A DNA stretch of 64,000 nucleotides from Schumannella soli (GCF_006517435.1 NZ_VHQG01000003.1:1-64000), one strand, 5' to 3'. Numbered from the stretch's first letter, positions 40,744 to 50,376 are shown. Translations and numbers: made by a program. Notes: generated by a model not told the origin, from the letters alone.

Positions 40744-43700
40744 TCACGGGGTGCGACCGGTGGCCGAGAGGCCGTCCCAGCCGTGGAAATCGGGCGTGGT
40801 GTAGCTCTTGGCCCCGCCCCCGACGGCGCGGAACGCCACCTGGACGTTGTCGCCGTTGCGCTTGCCGAGACCATTCTGCAGGGTCACCGAGCCGCTCGAG
40901 CCGAGGGTGAACCGCCCGACGTAGAAGCTGCCCGACCCGCCGTTCAGCACGGTGACCACGTCGTAGGTGCCCGGGGAGAGGTTCGAGAAGTCGGCGCTGA
41001 CGTAGTGGCAGCCCGAGCAGTAGGGGGCGCTCGCGCCCTTGACGACCTTGCCGGAGGGGTCGTTGTCCTTCGGCGTCACCTCGTCGGACGCGATGGGTCC
41101 GGTCGCGCTGCCGGCGACCGCGCGCACCCGCACGGTGTACTTCGTGCCGAAGTCGCCGTCGAAGGCGTAGCCGGAGGACCGCGTCGTCCAGTTGCCGCCG
41201 TTGACCGACACCTCGTAGTGCGGCGTCGTCCCGCGCGAGTCGGCCGCGTTCCAGGTGACGGTGACCCGCTTGCTGCCGGCGCCGCCCGTCGTGGCGCTGA
41301 CGTTCTTCGGCGCGCCCGGCTTGGGGGTGTCGCTGTTCGAGGCGGCGCTGCTGTCGCTGGTGCCGCCGAGCCCGACGGCGCGCACGGTGAAGGTGTAAGC
41401 CTTGCCGACAGCCACGTTGGTCGCCGCGCTGAGCACGCCGCCGCCGACCTCGCCGCTCGGCCCGCCCGCGACCTGCCAGATGTACTTGTCGACGCCGCGG
41501 CCGTTGCCGTTCGCGGCGCCCCAGCTCATCGTGAGCTTGCCGTCGCCGCTGTCGGAGGCGGTCAGCCTGAGGCCGGTGGGCGCGAAGGGCTTGCCGTAGG
41601 GCACCGCCGCGGCGCTCGGACTCGACGGCGTGGAGACGCCGAGCAGGTTCTCGGCGGTCACCGTGAAGCTGTAGCTCGTGCCGTTCGCCAGACCGTCGAT
41701 CGTCGTCCCCGACTGATCGGCTCCGACCGTCTTCGACCCGGCGGCGCCCCACTTGACCGTGTAGTTGTTGATCGGCTCACCGTTGGTCGCGGGCGTCGTC
41801 CAGGCGATCTGCACCTGCTTGTCGCCCTCGCGCACGATCTGCGGCGCCGCCATCTGATCCGGCCGATCGCGCACGTTGACCAGCAGTCGGCCGGTGACGT
41901 CGCGGCTCGCGTCGTCGGTCGCGTCGCGCACCGTGTAGGTGATGCTGGCGATGCCGATGAAGCTCGGCCCGGCCGTCACCGAGACCGTTCCGTCGGCGCT
42001 GTGGGTGGCCGAGGCGCCGGTCGCCGGATCGTCGACCTTCGCATCCATGACGCGCAGCGGCTTGCCCTGATCGCGGAAGGGGTTGTAGTCGTTCGCGAGC
42101 ACGTCGACGCTGACGGTCTTGCCGCGCTGCGACTTCACCTCGTCGGTGACCGCCTGCGCCCGCGGGCGGGTCGAGGGCACGGTCACGACGTGGATGGTGG
42201 CGGGCACCGTGTAGTCGAGGTACTTGAGCTCGAACGTCAGGTCGGTCGACGTGCCGACCTTCGTGCCCTGCTCGGCGCTGACCTGCAGGGTGGCGCCGCT
42301 CAGCGAGGCGTTCAGGCGCGGGATGACGCCCTTGAGTCCGGAGTACTGAACCTGCGAGATGACGCTGCGGTTCGGGTGAGCCGTCGACGCTCGCAGGTCG
42401 ACGCTCGTCGCCGCCTCGCCCGCCTCGATCGGCAGCGTGAACGAGGTGAAGCGCGGGGCCTCGTCGCTGTGGTCGTCCTTGCCGACGACGATCGGCAGCG
42501 TGATCAGCGCCGTGTGCCCGGTCTTGTCGTCTTTCGAGTCGCCGTCGGTGACCTGGAACACGAGGGCGGTCGCCCCGCGGAAGTCCTTCGCGGCCCCGAA
42601 GCGGATCGTCTTCTTGTCGACGGCGAGCGGCATCCCGTCGCTGTGATTGGCGCTGACCAGCGTCGCGTCGGTGAGGATCGCGGGACGCCCCGACGGCACG
42701 ATGAGGATGTCGTCGAGCTTCCACTCCTTCTCGCCGTTCTGCGGCACGACCTGCGGCACCGGCAGCTTCGGGTCGAGGTAGGGCGGCGGCGAGTAGCCGG
42801 AGTCGCTCTTCGCCGGCACGATGAGGAAGGCGGTCGCCGAGAGCTGATCGTCGTCGGGGTCGGTGACCGTGTAGGCGACGGCGACGCGGCGATCCTGCGG
42901 GGTCAGCTCGACCTTCTGCGACCGGCCCTGCACCGAGCCGTAGCCGGCGGAGGGCCCGCTGAGCGTGACCACGAGGTCGCGATCGAGCCCGTTCGGGTTG
43001 TCGATCAGATCTCCGACATCGACCGTGACGGTCGACTTCTTGCCGATGTCGGCGGGCTGCACGTAGTGGTCGGTCGCCGTCGGCAGCTGGATGGGCGCAT
43101 CCCGCGACACCTTCACGATGATGAAGGCCTGGTTCGTGCCGCCGTTGCCGTTCGAGACCTGGTAGCGCACGTTGAACGCGCCGGGCTTGTCGGGCGCCTT
43201 GATGACGACCTTGCCCTCCTTCGGGTCGACCTCCGCCGTCAGCCCCTTGTCGACCTCGGTGAGCTTCTTGTCGAGGGCGAGCGTGTAGCCGTTCGGGTCC
43301 GAGTCGTTCGCGAGCGGCTGCACCGCGACCGTCTTGCCCGGGCGCACCTCGACCTGGTCGTCGACGGCGTTCGGCCGCAGCGCCGTCTCGGCGCGGGGGA
43401 TCACGGCGATGCGGATCTCGCCGACCGAGGTCTTGCCGAGCGTGTCGGCGACGGCGTACCGGAAGGTGTCGGTGCCCGCGCCGGACGCGTAGGCCTCGTA
43501 CACGAAGTGGTCGCTCGCATCCGCGGTGATGCGGCCGAGCTGGGGCGCGCTCGTGTACCCCTGCAGGGTCACCGAGTCGCCGTCGGGGTCGATCCCGTCG
43601 AGCGGCACGTCGATGCGCACCTGAGCCCCCGCGAACACGCGGGCGATGAGCGGGCTCGGCTCGGGAGCGCGATCGTTCTTGTCGTCGCGCGGCTGCACGT

Positions 43701-46314
43701 TGAAGACGACATCGGCGGTCGCGCTCTCGCCGTACTGGTCGCGCACCCGATAGGTGACCGTGTACGACCCGGCCTCCTTCGGCGCCTGGTAGCGCACGGT
43801 GTCGCCCTGCACGAAGGCGAGTCCCTTGCCGGCTCCGCGCACATCCGTCAGCTGCGGGTCGACCTTCATCGCCGCGCCGTCGGGGTGCCGGTCGTTCTTC
43901 AGCACGTGCACGGTCGCGATGTCGCCGGCGCGCACGGTCACCTGGTCGTCGACGGCGATCGGAGGCTGGCGGGTGACGGTCGCCGAGACCGGCACGACCG
44001 TCACGCCGGCGACGGCCGTGTTGATCCCGTCGGAGACGACGTAGGTGAACTGCGTCTGCTCGCTCAGCGCGGCGGAGGCGCTCACCCGCACGACGGTGCT
44101 GTTGAGCAGCTCGACCTTGACGGCCGGGTCGGTCGCGGAGGTGTCGATCGTCTGCACGGCGAGCACGCTGCCGTTCGGCGAGACGTCGTTGTCGAGCACC
44201 GCGACGGTCGTCGTCTGGCCCTCGCGCAGGTAGGCGACATCCTTCACCGGAACCGGCGGAGGGGCGTCGCTCGGCTTCTTCTGGAAGTCGACGCGCACCA
44301 GTCCGACCGAGCTCTGCGCGCCGGCGCCGAGCGAGTACTCGAAGTAGACGGTGCCGACCTGATTCGAGGTGACGTCGATCGTGCCCTTGTCGAGGTTCGG
44401 CGTCACGGTCGCGTTCGCCGGCATCTCCTGCACGCCGAGCAGCCGCAGCGGCGCGCCGGACGGCGAGAGGTCGTTGTCGATCGGGTGGATGACGGCGGTC
44501 TCGCCCGCGAAGGTCTCGGCGAAGTCCGGCGTGCCGATCGGCTTCTGCGATCCCGCCGGCTCGACCTTGACCTTCATCACGCCGTCGGTCGTGGCGCGGC
44601 CGTCGCTGACCGTGAACGCGATCTCCTTCTCGCCGACCTCGCCCGAGGTGTGGGTGAAGGTGATCGTGCCGTCCGGCGTGAAACGCACCTGGTCGGCGCT
44701 CGACGGGCTGGCCGCGACGAGCTGCAGCTCGTCGCCGTCGGGGTCGATCCAGTTGAGCAGCACGTTGTAGTCGGTGCTCTGCCCGGTCTCGACCGTGGTC
44801 GACGAGAGCCGGTTCTCCTTCGGCGCGGTGTTCTGCTCCTGCGGCACGACGCGGATGTCTCCGGTGGTCTCGGCCGTGCCGTTCTCACGTCCGTCGCTCG
44901 CCGTGTAGCGGAACGACGCCGTGCCGACGGCGTTCGCCGACGGGGTGTACTGCAGCGCTCGACCGCCGTCGATGAGGTCGAGGCGGCCGATCTCGGGCGG
45001 GATCTGGGTGAAGTCGGTGATGACGAGCACGTCGCCGTCGGGGTCGGTGTCGTTGTCGAGCACCGGCAGCACGGTCGTGCGCCCGGCCCGCACCCCGAAG
45101 CTGTCGGGATTGAGCACCGGGGGCCGGTTGACGTCGGTGCGCTCGGCGAGGGTGTCCTCGAACGACTGCACGGTCGCCTTCTCGTCGCTCTCCTCGTCGC
45201 TCTCCTCCTGCTGCGGCGGCGTGACCTCATCCCAGTTGTTCACGACGCGCAGCGTCTTGTTGAGCAGCCAGGCGTTGCCGTCGTCGAGGTTGTTGAGCGC
45301 GATCACGTGCTGGTTGACACGGAACTCGAGCCGGTCGCCTGCCGTGTTCTGCTCGATCGTGGCGAGCTGCGGCTTCTGCCCGTCGCAGGCGAGCAGGTAG
45401 CGCTGCTGATCGGCCCAGGCGCCGTGGGCGCAGCCGTCGAGCCAGACCGGGGCGGCGACGCCGGCGTCGCTCTTCGCGGTCGGGATGTCGGCCTTCACCT
45501 CGTCGACGGCGCCACCCGAGAGCGGCACCCGGAGCAGACGATCGGAGGCGGCGACGAGCGCGTAGTCGTGCTTCGCGCTCGACTGCTGCAGCCGCATCCC
45601 CTCGACCGGGAGCTTCGTGCGCGTTCCGTTGCCGAACACCACCGTGTTCGCCTTCGTGTCGAGCAGCACGGCGGTGTCGCCCACCAGCGCGAGCTGGTGC
45701 TGCGCGGGCACGTCGAGCCCGGCGGTCTCGGGCAGGGCGCCCGGCGTCGGGATCGTGACGAGCTGCTTCTTCTTCGGCGAGGTGGCGACGACCGCGCCCT
45801 CGGGCGTCACCGCGACGTGCGCCCCGGCCCCCAGCACGATGTCGGGATCCTTCGTCGTCGGGTCGAAGGCGAGCTGATTGCGCACCGACACCGACCAGAG
45901 CGCGCCGTCTTTCGGGTCGAGCACGGCGATGGTCGTGCCGCCCAGGACGACCTCCGCCTTCTTCGGGAGCTCGGCCTTCTGCTGCAGCGTCGCGTAGGCC
46001 GGATCGATGCGCTCGATCGAGTGCGCCGACTCGTTGGTCATGAAGACCTGGCGGCCGTTCTGCAGCACGTCGATCGTCTGGCTGGTGCCCTGGACCGAGG
46101 CGTCGAGCTCTTCGATCTGCCGGTTCAGGCGGCCGCCGAGCTGGTCGTGGGCGTTCGTGACCCACACGTCGCGGCTGTCGAGCTCGACGTCGCTGACCGG
46201 GAACCCCTGGTGCAGGATCGCCGCCGTGAGCGGCACCCCCGCCGCCAGCGCGATGACCGTGCCGGAGGCGATGGCCTTCCGTCCACGGCTCCAGCCGGTC
46301 AGAAAGCGCAGCAT
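40744..46314 (-). CDS. Giant cadherin/Ig-like and fibronectin III repeat protein 1
   Basis: The protein has 1856 residues. A short basic N terminus and one hydrophobic helix (about 12-35) suggest an N-in, C-out membrane anchor. Residues 36-380 form a beta-rich head with GFPVSDVELDSRDVWVTN and CAHGAWADQQRYLLACDGQ. About ten tandem Ig/cadherin-like domains follow, most marked by ND(x)2-3P(D/N/S)G loops such as DNDTDPDGD and ANDSDPNG, probably calcium-binding. Three fibronectin III domains (from about 1490) and a C-terminal domain with a CSGC motif end it. No LPXTG signal is present. It probably reaches out from the cell surface. Palindrome copy 4 gives it its own promoter. Confidence 0.85.
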   Translation of the reverse strand: MLRFLTGWSRGRKAIASGTVIALAAGVPLTAAILHQGFPVSDVELDSRDVWVTNAHDQLGGRLNRQIEELDASVQGTSQTIDVLQNGRQVFMTNESAHSIERIDPAYATLQQKAELPKKAEVVLGGTTIAVLDPKDGALWSVSVRNQLAFDPTTKDPDIVLGAGAHVAVTPEGAVVATSPKKKQLVTIPTPGALPETAGLDVPAQHQLALVGDTAVLLDTKANTVVFGNGTRTKLPVEGMRLQQSSAKHDYALVAASDRLLRVPLSGGAVDEVKADIPTAKSDAGVAAPVWLDGCAHGAWADQQRYLLACDGQKPQLATIEQNTAGDRLEFRVNQHVIALNNLDDGNAWLLNKTLRVVNNWDEVTPPQQEESDEESDEKATVQSFEDTLAERTDVNRPPVLNPDSFGVRAGRTTVLPVLDNDTDPDGDVLVITDFTQIPPEIGRLDLIDGGRALQYTPSANAVGTASFRYTASDGRENGTAETTGDIRVVPQEQNTAPKENRLSSTTVETGQSTDYNVLLNWIDPDGDELQLVAASPSSADQVRFTPDGTITFTHTSGEVGEKEIAFTVSDGRATTDGVMKVKVEPAGSQKPIGTPDFAETFAGETAVIHPIDNDLSPSGAPLRLLGVQEMPANATVTPNLDKGTIDVTSNQVGTVYFEYSLGAGAQSSVGLVRVDFQKKPSDAPPPVPVKDVAYLREGQTTTVAVLDNDVSPNGSVLAVQTIDTSATDPAVKVELLNSTVVRVSASAALSEQTQFTYVVSDGINTAVAGVTVVPVSATVTRQPPIAVDDQVTVRAGDIATVHVLKNDRHPDGAAMKVDPQLTDVRGAGKGLAFVQGDTVRYQAPKEAGSYTVTYRVRDQYGESATADVVFNVQPRDDKNDRAPEPSPLIARVFAGAQVRIDVPLDGIDPDGDSVTLQGYTSAPQLGRITADASDHFVYEAYASGAGTDTFRYAVADTLGKTSVGEIRIAVIPRAETALRPNAVDDQVEVRPGKTVAVQPLANDSDPNGYTLALDKKLTEVDKGLTAEVDPKEGKVVIKAPDKPGAFNVRYQVSNGNGGTNQAFIIVKVSRDAPIQLPTATDHYVQPADIGKKSTVTVDVGDLIDNPNGLDRDLVVTLSGPSAGYGSVQGRSQKVELTPQDRRVAVAYTVTDPDDDQLSATAFLIVPAKSDSGYSPPPYLDPKLPVPQVVPQNGEKEWKLDDILIVPSGRPAILTDATLVSANHSDGMPLAVDKKTIRFGAAKDFRGATALVFQVTDGDSKDDKTGHTALITLPIVVGKDDHSDEAPRFTSFTLPIEAGEAATSVDLRASTAHPNRSVISQVQYSGLKGVIPRLNASLSGATLQVSAEQGTKVGTSTDLTFELKYLDYTVPATIHVVTVPSTRPRAQAVTDEVKSQRGKTVSVDVLANDYNPFRDQGKPLRVMDAKVDDPATGASATHSADGTVSVTAGPSFIGIASITYTVRDATDDASRDVTGRLLVNVRDRPDQMAAPQIVREGDKQVQIAWTTPATNGEPINNYTVKWGAAGSKTVGADQSGTTIDGLANGTSYSFTVTAENLLGVSTPSSPSAAAVPYGKPFAPTGLRLTASDSGDGKLTMSWGAANGNGRGVDKYIWQVAGGPSGEVGGGVLSAATNVAVGKAYTFTVRAVGLGGTSDSSAASNSDTPKPGAPKNVSATTGGAGSKRVTVTWNAADSRGTTPHYEVSVNGGNWTTRSSGYAFDGDFGTKYTVRVRAVAGSATGPIASDEVTPKDNDPSGKVVKGASAPYCSGCHYVSADFSNLSPGTYDVVTVLNGGSGSFYVGRFTLGSSGSVTLQNGLGKRNGDNVQVAFRAVGGGAKSYTTPDFHGWDGLSATGRTP

Positions 46315-46356
46315 GTCACCCCGTCACGCGACGAAAAGTCGCCTCAGATCGCGGCC

Positions 46357-46362
46357 ACGGTA
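46357..46362 (-). promoter_or_regulatory. -10-like TACCGT of giant protein 1
   Basis: It reads TACCGT on the minus strand, 43 bases before the ATG at 46314. Palindrome copy 4 ends 24 bases upstream. Confidence 0.5.
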
Positions 46363-46386
46363 ACACGAGGGTTCCACCGCCTCGAA

Positions 46387-46404
46387 ATGGGGACTACTCC
46401 CCAT
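46387..46404. promoter_or_regulatory. Palindromic operator copy 4 (ATGGGGA-N4-TCCCCAT)
   Basis: Perfect inverted repeat in its arms, with N4 = CTAC on the plus strand. It overlaps the stop codon of the FHA-HTH gene and lies 24 bases before the TACCGT that can serve giant protein 1. Confidence 0.75.
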
Positions 46405-47110
46405 CCGCCGGTTTCGCCGGGTCCTTCGGCAGGTCGAGCAGGTACAGGTCCTCGACCGAGACGAGATGGCTCGCGATCGCGTACTCGACGAGCCGGGCGC
46501 GCCGGTTGGTGGCGAGCTTCCCCGCTCCCCCGCGCAGCCCCTGCACGCCGATCTTGTCGAGCTTGTCGCAGACGTTGTCGAGCTTGCGGTTGAAGGTGGT
46601 CATCGACCAGCCGAGACGCTTCGCCGCGTTCGCGGACGTCGGGATGTCGCCCCGGCCCGGCACGGTCTGGCGCAGCAGGCCCTCGGCGAGCGACAGGATG
46701 AGCTGCCGCTGGCTGGTCGTCAGGGTCACGGGCGCGATCGTCGTGCTGGTGCCCTGCGAGGCCGCCGCCGTCGAGGTGTTGAAGTAGTCCTCGTCGGTGT
46801 GGATCGTGAAGTCGTAGGTCGTCGACCCGGCGCTGAACATCACATGCATCGTCTGGAACACGATCGGCAGCTTCGCGCCCGGCGCGAGCCACGCCTGCAC
46901 CTGGCCGGTGCCGTCGCTCACGGTCGCCGACAGCAGCGAGCCGACGTTGCCGAGCCACCACAGGCCGAAGTCCTCGTAGACGCGCAGGAAGTGGCGGTGC
47001 AGGTAGGGGTTCTCGTCGATCGTGAGATCGGCATCCCGCCCGATCGTGAAGTCGTTCGGGTGCTCGACGCGGTACTGCTCGCCGATGAAGTCGATCGTGA
47101 CGGGTTTCAT
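46394..47110 (-). CDS. FHA domain fused to a C-terminal helix-turn-helix
   Basis: The protein has 238 residues. An N-terminal FHA-like domain (about 1-110) keeps FTIGRDADLTID and YLHRHFLRVY. After a Ser/Thr-rich linker, residues 130-220 form a helical DNA-binding-like domain: LTTSQRQLILSLAEGLLRQT, then TSANAAKRLGWSMTTFNRKL, with the second helix placed as a recognition helix. It could be a transcription factor whose activity depends on phosphothreonine recognition. It is the best local candidate for the regulator of the four ATGGGSA-N4-TSCCCAT sites. Its ATG overlaps the kinase stop (ATGA). Confidence 0.75.
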   Translation of the reverse strand: MKPVTIDFIGEQYRVEHPNDFTIGRDADLTIDENPYLHRHFLRVYEDFGLWWLGNVGSLLSATVSDGTGQVQAWLAPGAKLPIVFQTMHVMFSAGSTTYDFTIHTDEDYFNTSTAAASQGTSTTIAPVTLTTSQRQLILSLAEGLLRQTVPGRGDIPTSANAAKRLGWSMTTFNRKLDNVCDKLDKIGVQGLRGGAGKLATNRRARLVEYAIASHLVSVEDLYLLDLPKDPAKPADGE

Positions 47111-48798
47111 GACGGGTAGCAGGCCTCCGTGGGCTGCGAGGTGCGCCCGTTCGCGACGGTGATGATCTGCACGCACACGCGCGTGCCGGGGGTGACGCCG
47201 GTGCGCTGCACGACCGGGACCGTGATGCCGGTGCGCGCATCCGGCTGCTCCGACGGCGCCCACTGGTAGGCGGACGCGTCGTCGACGGGCGCGAAGGTGA
47301 AGGTGACGCTGGTGCCGTCGGCGCTCGGCTCGGCCGAGAGCAGCTTGGGCGCGGCGACCACGTTGCCGCCGAGCGCGCTGCCGCCGCTGGGCTTCGGCGA
47401 GGCGGTGGGGTCGGGGTCGGCCTTCGGCAGTCCGACGACGAGGAGGGCGATGACGACCGCCGCGGCGACGATCACGGCGGCGGGGATCGCGATGAGCGCG
47501 GCGAGCGGGATGCGCCGGCGCGGCGCCGCGGCCGGCGCGGCGGCGATGGCCGGGTCGGCACCGGCTCCTGCCGTGGTCGGCGGCGCCGGCTGGGCGTCGA
47601 CGACCGGACCGCGCTGGCGCACGATCGTGCCCTCGACGTCGTACGCGGGCGGCGCCGACGCCGGGCCCTGGGCGGCAACAGTCGGCACGCCGCGCAGCTG
47701 CGTCGGGTCGGAGACCAGACCCGCCGGAGCCGCGGGCGGCTGGCCGATCGGCGCCGGCGGAGGGGCGAGCGGGGCCGGCGCCACGACCGGCTGCGCCGCG
47801 ATCGTCGCGACGCCGCGCACGCGCGTCTCGTCGGCATCCGGGTTCGGCGCCACCGCTCGCTCGGCGAGCGTGCGCGGCACCTCGATCGTGGTCGGGGCGT
47901 AGCCGAGCTCGAGCTCGACGCGCTGCAGCGCCCGCGCGAACTCGAGCGCCGTCTGGTAGCGCTCGGTGCGCCGCACGGCCATGCCCTTCTGCAGCACGGC
48001 GACGAACGACACCGGCAGGTCGTCGCGCCCCATCGGCGTGATGAGTCCGCGCTCGATGCGGCCGATCAGGTCGAGGGTGCCGTTCGGCCGGCCGCTGACC
48101 TCGAAGGGCGTGCGGCCCGAGAGCAGGGTCCAGATCGTCGCCGCGAGCGAGAAGACGTCGCTGCGCACATCGGGCTGCGGGTCGTCGAGGAACATCTCCG
48201 GCGGCGACCAGGGCACGCTCATGCCGACCGACTGGCTGCCCGTGCCGGTGCCCGTGCTCTCGGCGCCGGCCAGCATCGCGCCGGTCGTCGTCGTGTGCAC
48301 CGGCAGCTCCTCGAGCGTCGACGCGATGCCGAAGTCGGTGAGGGCCGGCCAGCCGTAGTCGTTGGTGAGCACGTTCGCCGGCTTGATGTCGCGATGCAGG
48401 ATGCCGGCCGAGTGCGCCGTCGCGATCGCGCTCGACAGCCGCACTCCGGTGCGCAGCGCATCCACCACACTGAAGCGCTCGGCCTTGTACCGGTCGCTCA
48501 GGCTCGGCCCGGCGCAGTACTCCATCACGAAGTACGGCTTGTCGCCCTCGGCCACCGCCGCGCCGTAGATCGTGACGATGTAGGGATGCGCCGAGAGCTG
48601 CGCCATCACGTTCGCCTCGTCGACGAACGCCCGCTGCGACGCCGCCGTGAGCTCCTCGCTGAGCAGCACCTTGACGGCGACCTGACGGCGCGGCAGGTGC
48701 TGCTGGTAGAGGAACACGTCCGAGAAGCCGCCCGATCCGAGCAGCTTCACGAACTCGAACCCGGGGAGGTTCGGCGGAGTCGAGGCGGGGCGGCGCAC
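47107..48798 (-). CDS. Membrane Ser/Thr protein kinase (PknB-like)
   Basis: The protein has 563 residues. The kinase domain (about 14-290) is complete: glycine loop GSGGFSDVF (21-29), Lys43 in AVKV, HRDIKPANV with Asp137, DFG at 155-157 and WSPPE as the APE-like box. A Pro/Ala linker with several Thr-hydrophobic motifs (T325, T332, T373, T391 in EGTIVRQ) leads to one membrane helix (430-456) and a small outside fibronectin-like domain. The GTG start overlaps the FHA gene stop (TAGTG). Together with the PP2C and FHA genes it forms a phosphothreonine signalling module. Confidence 0.93.
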   Translation of the reverse strand: MRRPASTPPNLPGFEFVKLLGSGGFSDVFLYQQHLPRRQVAVKVLLSEELTAASQRAFVDEANVMAQLSAHPYIVTIYGAAVAEGDKPYFVMEYCAGPSLSDRYKAERFSVVDALRTGVRLSSAIATAHSAGILHRDIKPANVLTNDYGWPALTDFGIASTLEELPVHTTTTGAMLAGAESTGTGTGSQSVGMSVPWSPPEMFLDDPQPDVRSDVFSLAATIWTLLSGRTPFEVSGRPNGTLDLIGRIERGLITPMGRDDLPVSFVAVLQKGMAVRRTERYQTALEFARALQRVELELGYAPTTIEVPRTLAERAVAPNPDADETRVRGVATIAAQPVVAPAPLAPPPAPIGQPPAAPAGLVSDPTQLRGVPTVAAQGPASAPPAYDVEGTIVRQRGPVVDAQPAPPTTAGAGADPAIAAAPAAAPRRRIPLAALIAIPAAVIVAAAVVIALLVVGLPKADPDPTASPKPSGGSALGGNVVAAPKLLSAEPSADGTSVTFTFAPVDDASAYQWAPSEQPDARTGITVPVVQRTGVTPGTRVCVQIITVANGRTSQPTEACYPS

Positions 48799-50321
48799 TA
48801 GGCGGACTGCTCCAGGGTGATCACGCTGCCGCCGCCGAGATCGATCAGGGTTCCGGCGATGACGGCGACGGGCTCGTCGCCGCGCAGCAGCTGCGGGGGC
48901 TTGCCCGGCAGCACGACCGAGGTGCCGTTGCGCGAGTTGAGGTCGGTGACCACGACGGTGTCGCCCTCGATCTGGAAGCGCACGTGCGTGCGCGAGATGT
49001 CGGGGTCGCCGGCGAGCGTGACCAGACGCGGCAGCTCGCCGCCGGTGACCCGACCGGCGGGGGCACGGCCGACCAGGGTCTCGCGGGTCAGCTGCTCGCG
49101 GATGCCGCTCGGCAGCACCAGCCAGAACCGGGGCCCGGAGGGGGCCGCCGCGATCTCGCTGTCGGCGGGGCGCTCATGGCCCGGGGTTCCGAAGCTCAGC
49201 ACGGTCTGACCGTCGTGCTCGCCCTCGAAGCCGGGGTCCACGACGGGTGCGACCGGCGCGGCGGGCGCGACCGGCGCGGCGCCCTCCTCCTCGCCCTCCT
49301 CGGGCGGGCGCACGGCGGCGTCTTCGATGGGGCGCACGATCGTCGCCTCGAAGAGATGGTCGTAGTCGCTGCCCTCGGCCTCGGCGTCGGCTGCGTCAGG
49401 CACGGCGGGTTCGGCCGCGTCGAGGGCAGGGTCGGAGTCGGTGTCGGCGCCGGCGCCGGCGTGCGCCTCGGCTCCGGACTCGTCGGCGAGCGGGTCGTCG
49501 CTCGACGGGATGATCGTCTGCTCCTGCAGCAGGTCGGGCTCAGCGGGCCGATCGGCGGCGTCTCCCGCAGCGGCGGCCGGCTCGTCGGCAGCGTCGGCGG
49601 CATCCGCCTCGGGCGCCTCGGAGGCCTCGTCGACCTCGGCGTCCTCGTCGGCGAGCGGATCCGCAGCGCCGGCGGCGCCGGCGTCGGCACCGTCCGCGTC
49701 GGCGTCCACGACACCGGCGGCATCGGCGAGATCGACGTCCGCGACGGGCGCCGCGGCGACCACGAGCGGGGCCACGGCGACGGGCACGACATCGGGGCCG
49801 GAGGCGAGGAGCGGCTCAGCGGAGCCGCCGTCCGCCGCGGCAGCGGCGGCGGCCGGGTCGGCGGCGATCGCCGAGCTGGCCGTCGACGACACCGACACCC
49901 GACTCGCCCACGCCCCGCCGTGCCCGAGCGGCAGCGCCGTGCCCGACGCGACCGCCGAGGTCGCGACGACCGCATCCTCGAGACCATCGACCAGCTGCTC
50001 GACCCAGGTCGCGACACCGGAGCCGCCGACCTCGACCGGGCTGCCGTGGGCCGTTCCCGACACGGTGATCTCGCCGCGCACGATCACCCGCACCGGGCCC
50101 GAGGCCTCGGGGTGCTCCAGCAGCGCGAACGAGGGGGTCGCGGCGAGTCCGCGCGAGGTCAGCGCCTCGATCACGCGCCGCGCCGGCTCGGATCCGGCCA
50201 GCTCGCCGAGCAGGGTCGCGGGCTCGAGCGCGGCATCGGCGCGCACCACCAGCAGCAGCCGGTCGGCGGCGAGCGCGGCCCACTCTCCGGGGGTGCCGGG
50301 AGTCACGGAGTAGATGGTCAC
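48798..50321 (-). CDS. FHA domain protein with long acidic linker
   Basis: The protein has 507 residues. An N-terminal globular domain (about 1-140) is followed by an Ala/Asp/Glu-rich linker (150-390) containing three Thr-hydrophobic motifs: QTIIP (T269), ATIVRP (T327) and QTVLSF (T373). A C-terminal FHA domain (397-505) shows LVGRAPAGR, ISRTHVRF and NSRNGTSVV. The TIVR motif is shared with the kinase linker, so this protein is probably phosphorylated by the kinase and can also bind phosphothreonine. The start is GTG at 50321 behind GAGGAG. Confidence 0.87.
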   Translation of the reverse strand: MTIYSVTPGTPGEWAALAADRLLLVVRADAALEPATLLGELAGSEPARRVIEALTSRGLAATPSFALLEHPEASGPVRVIVRGEITVSGTAHGSPVEVGGSGVATWVEQLVDGLEDAVVATSAVASGTALPLGHGGAWASRVSVSSTASSAIAADPAAAAAAADGGSAEPLLASGPDVVPVAVAPLVVAAAPVADVDLADAAGVVDADADGADAGAAGAADPLADEDAEVDEASEAPEADAADAADEPAAAAGDAADRPAEPDLLQEQTIIPSSDDPLADESGAEAHAGAGADTDSDPALDAAEPAVPDAADAEAEGSDYDHLFEATIVRPIEDAAVRPPEEGEEEGAAPVAPAAPVAPVVDPGFEGEHDGQTVLSFGTPGHERPADSEIAAAPSGPRFWLVLPSGIREQLTRETLVGRAPAGRVTGGELPRLVTLAGDPDISRTHVRFQIEGDTVVVTDLNSRNGTSVVLPGKPPQLLRGDEPVAVIAGTLIDLGGGSVITLEQSA

Positions 50322-50376
50322 AGCAGGCTCCTCAGATGGGCGGTGGGGCGCCGCGGCGCCGTCGGGTGGGCGGGGA

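Noticed and set aside
40459-46593. A 2044-codon open frame antisense to giant protein 1
   Set aside because: It is a shadow frame; the minus-strand frame encodes clear Ig-like and fibronectin domains.
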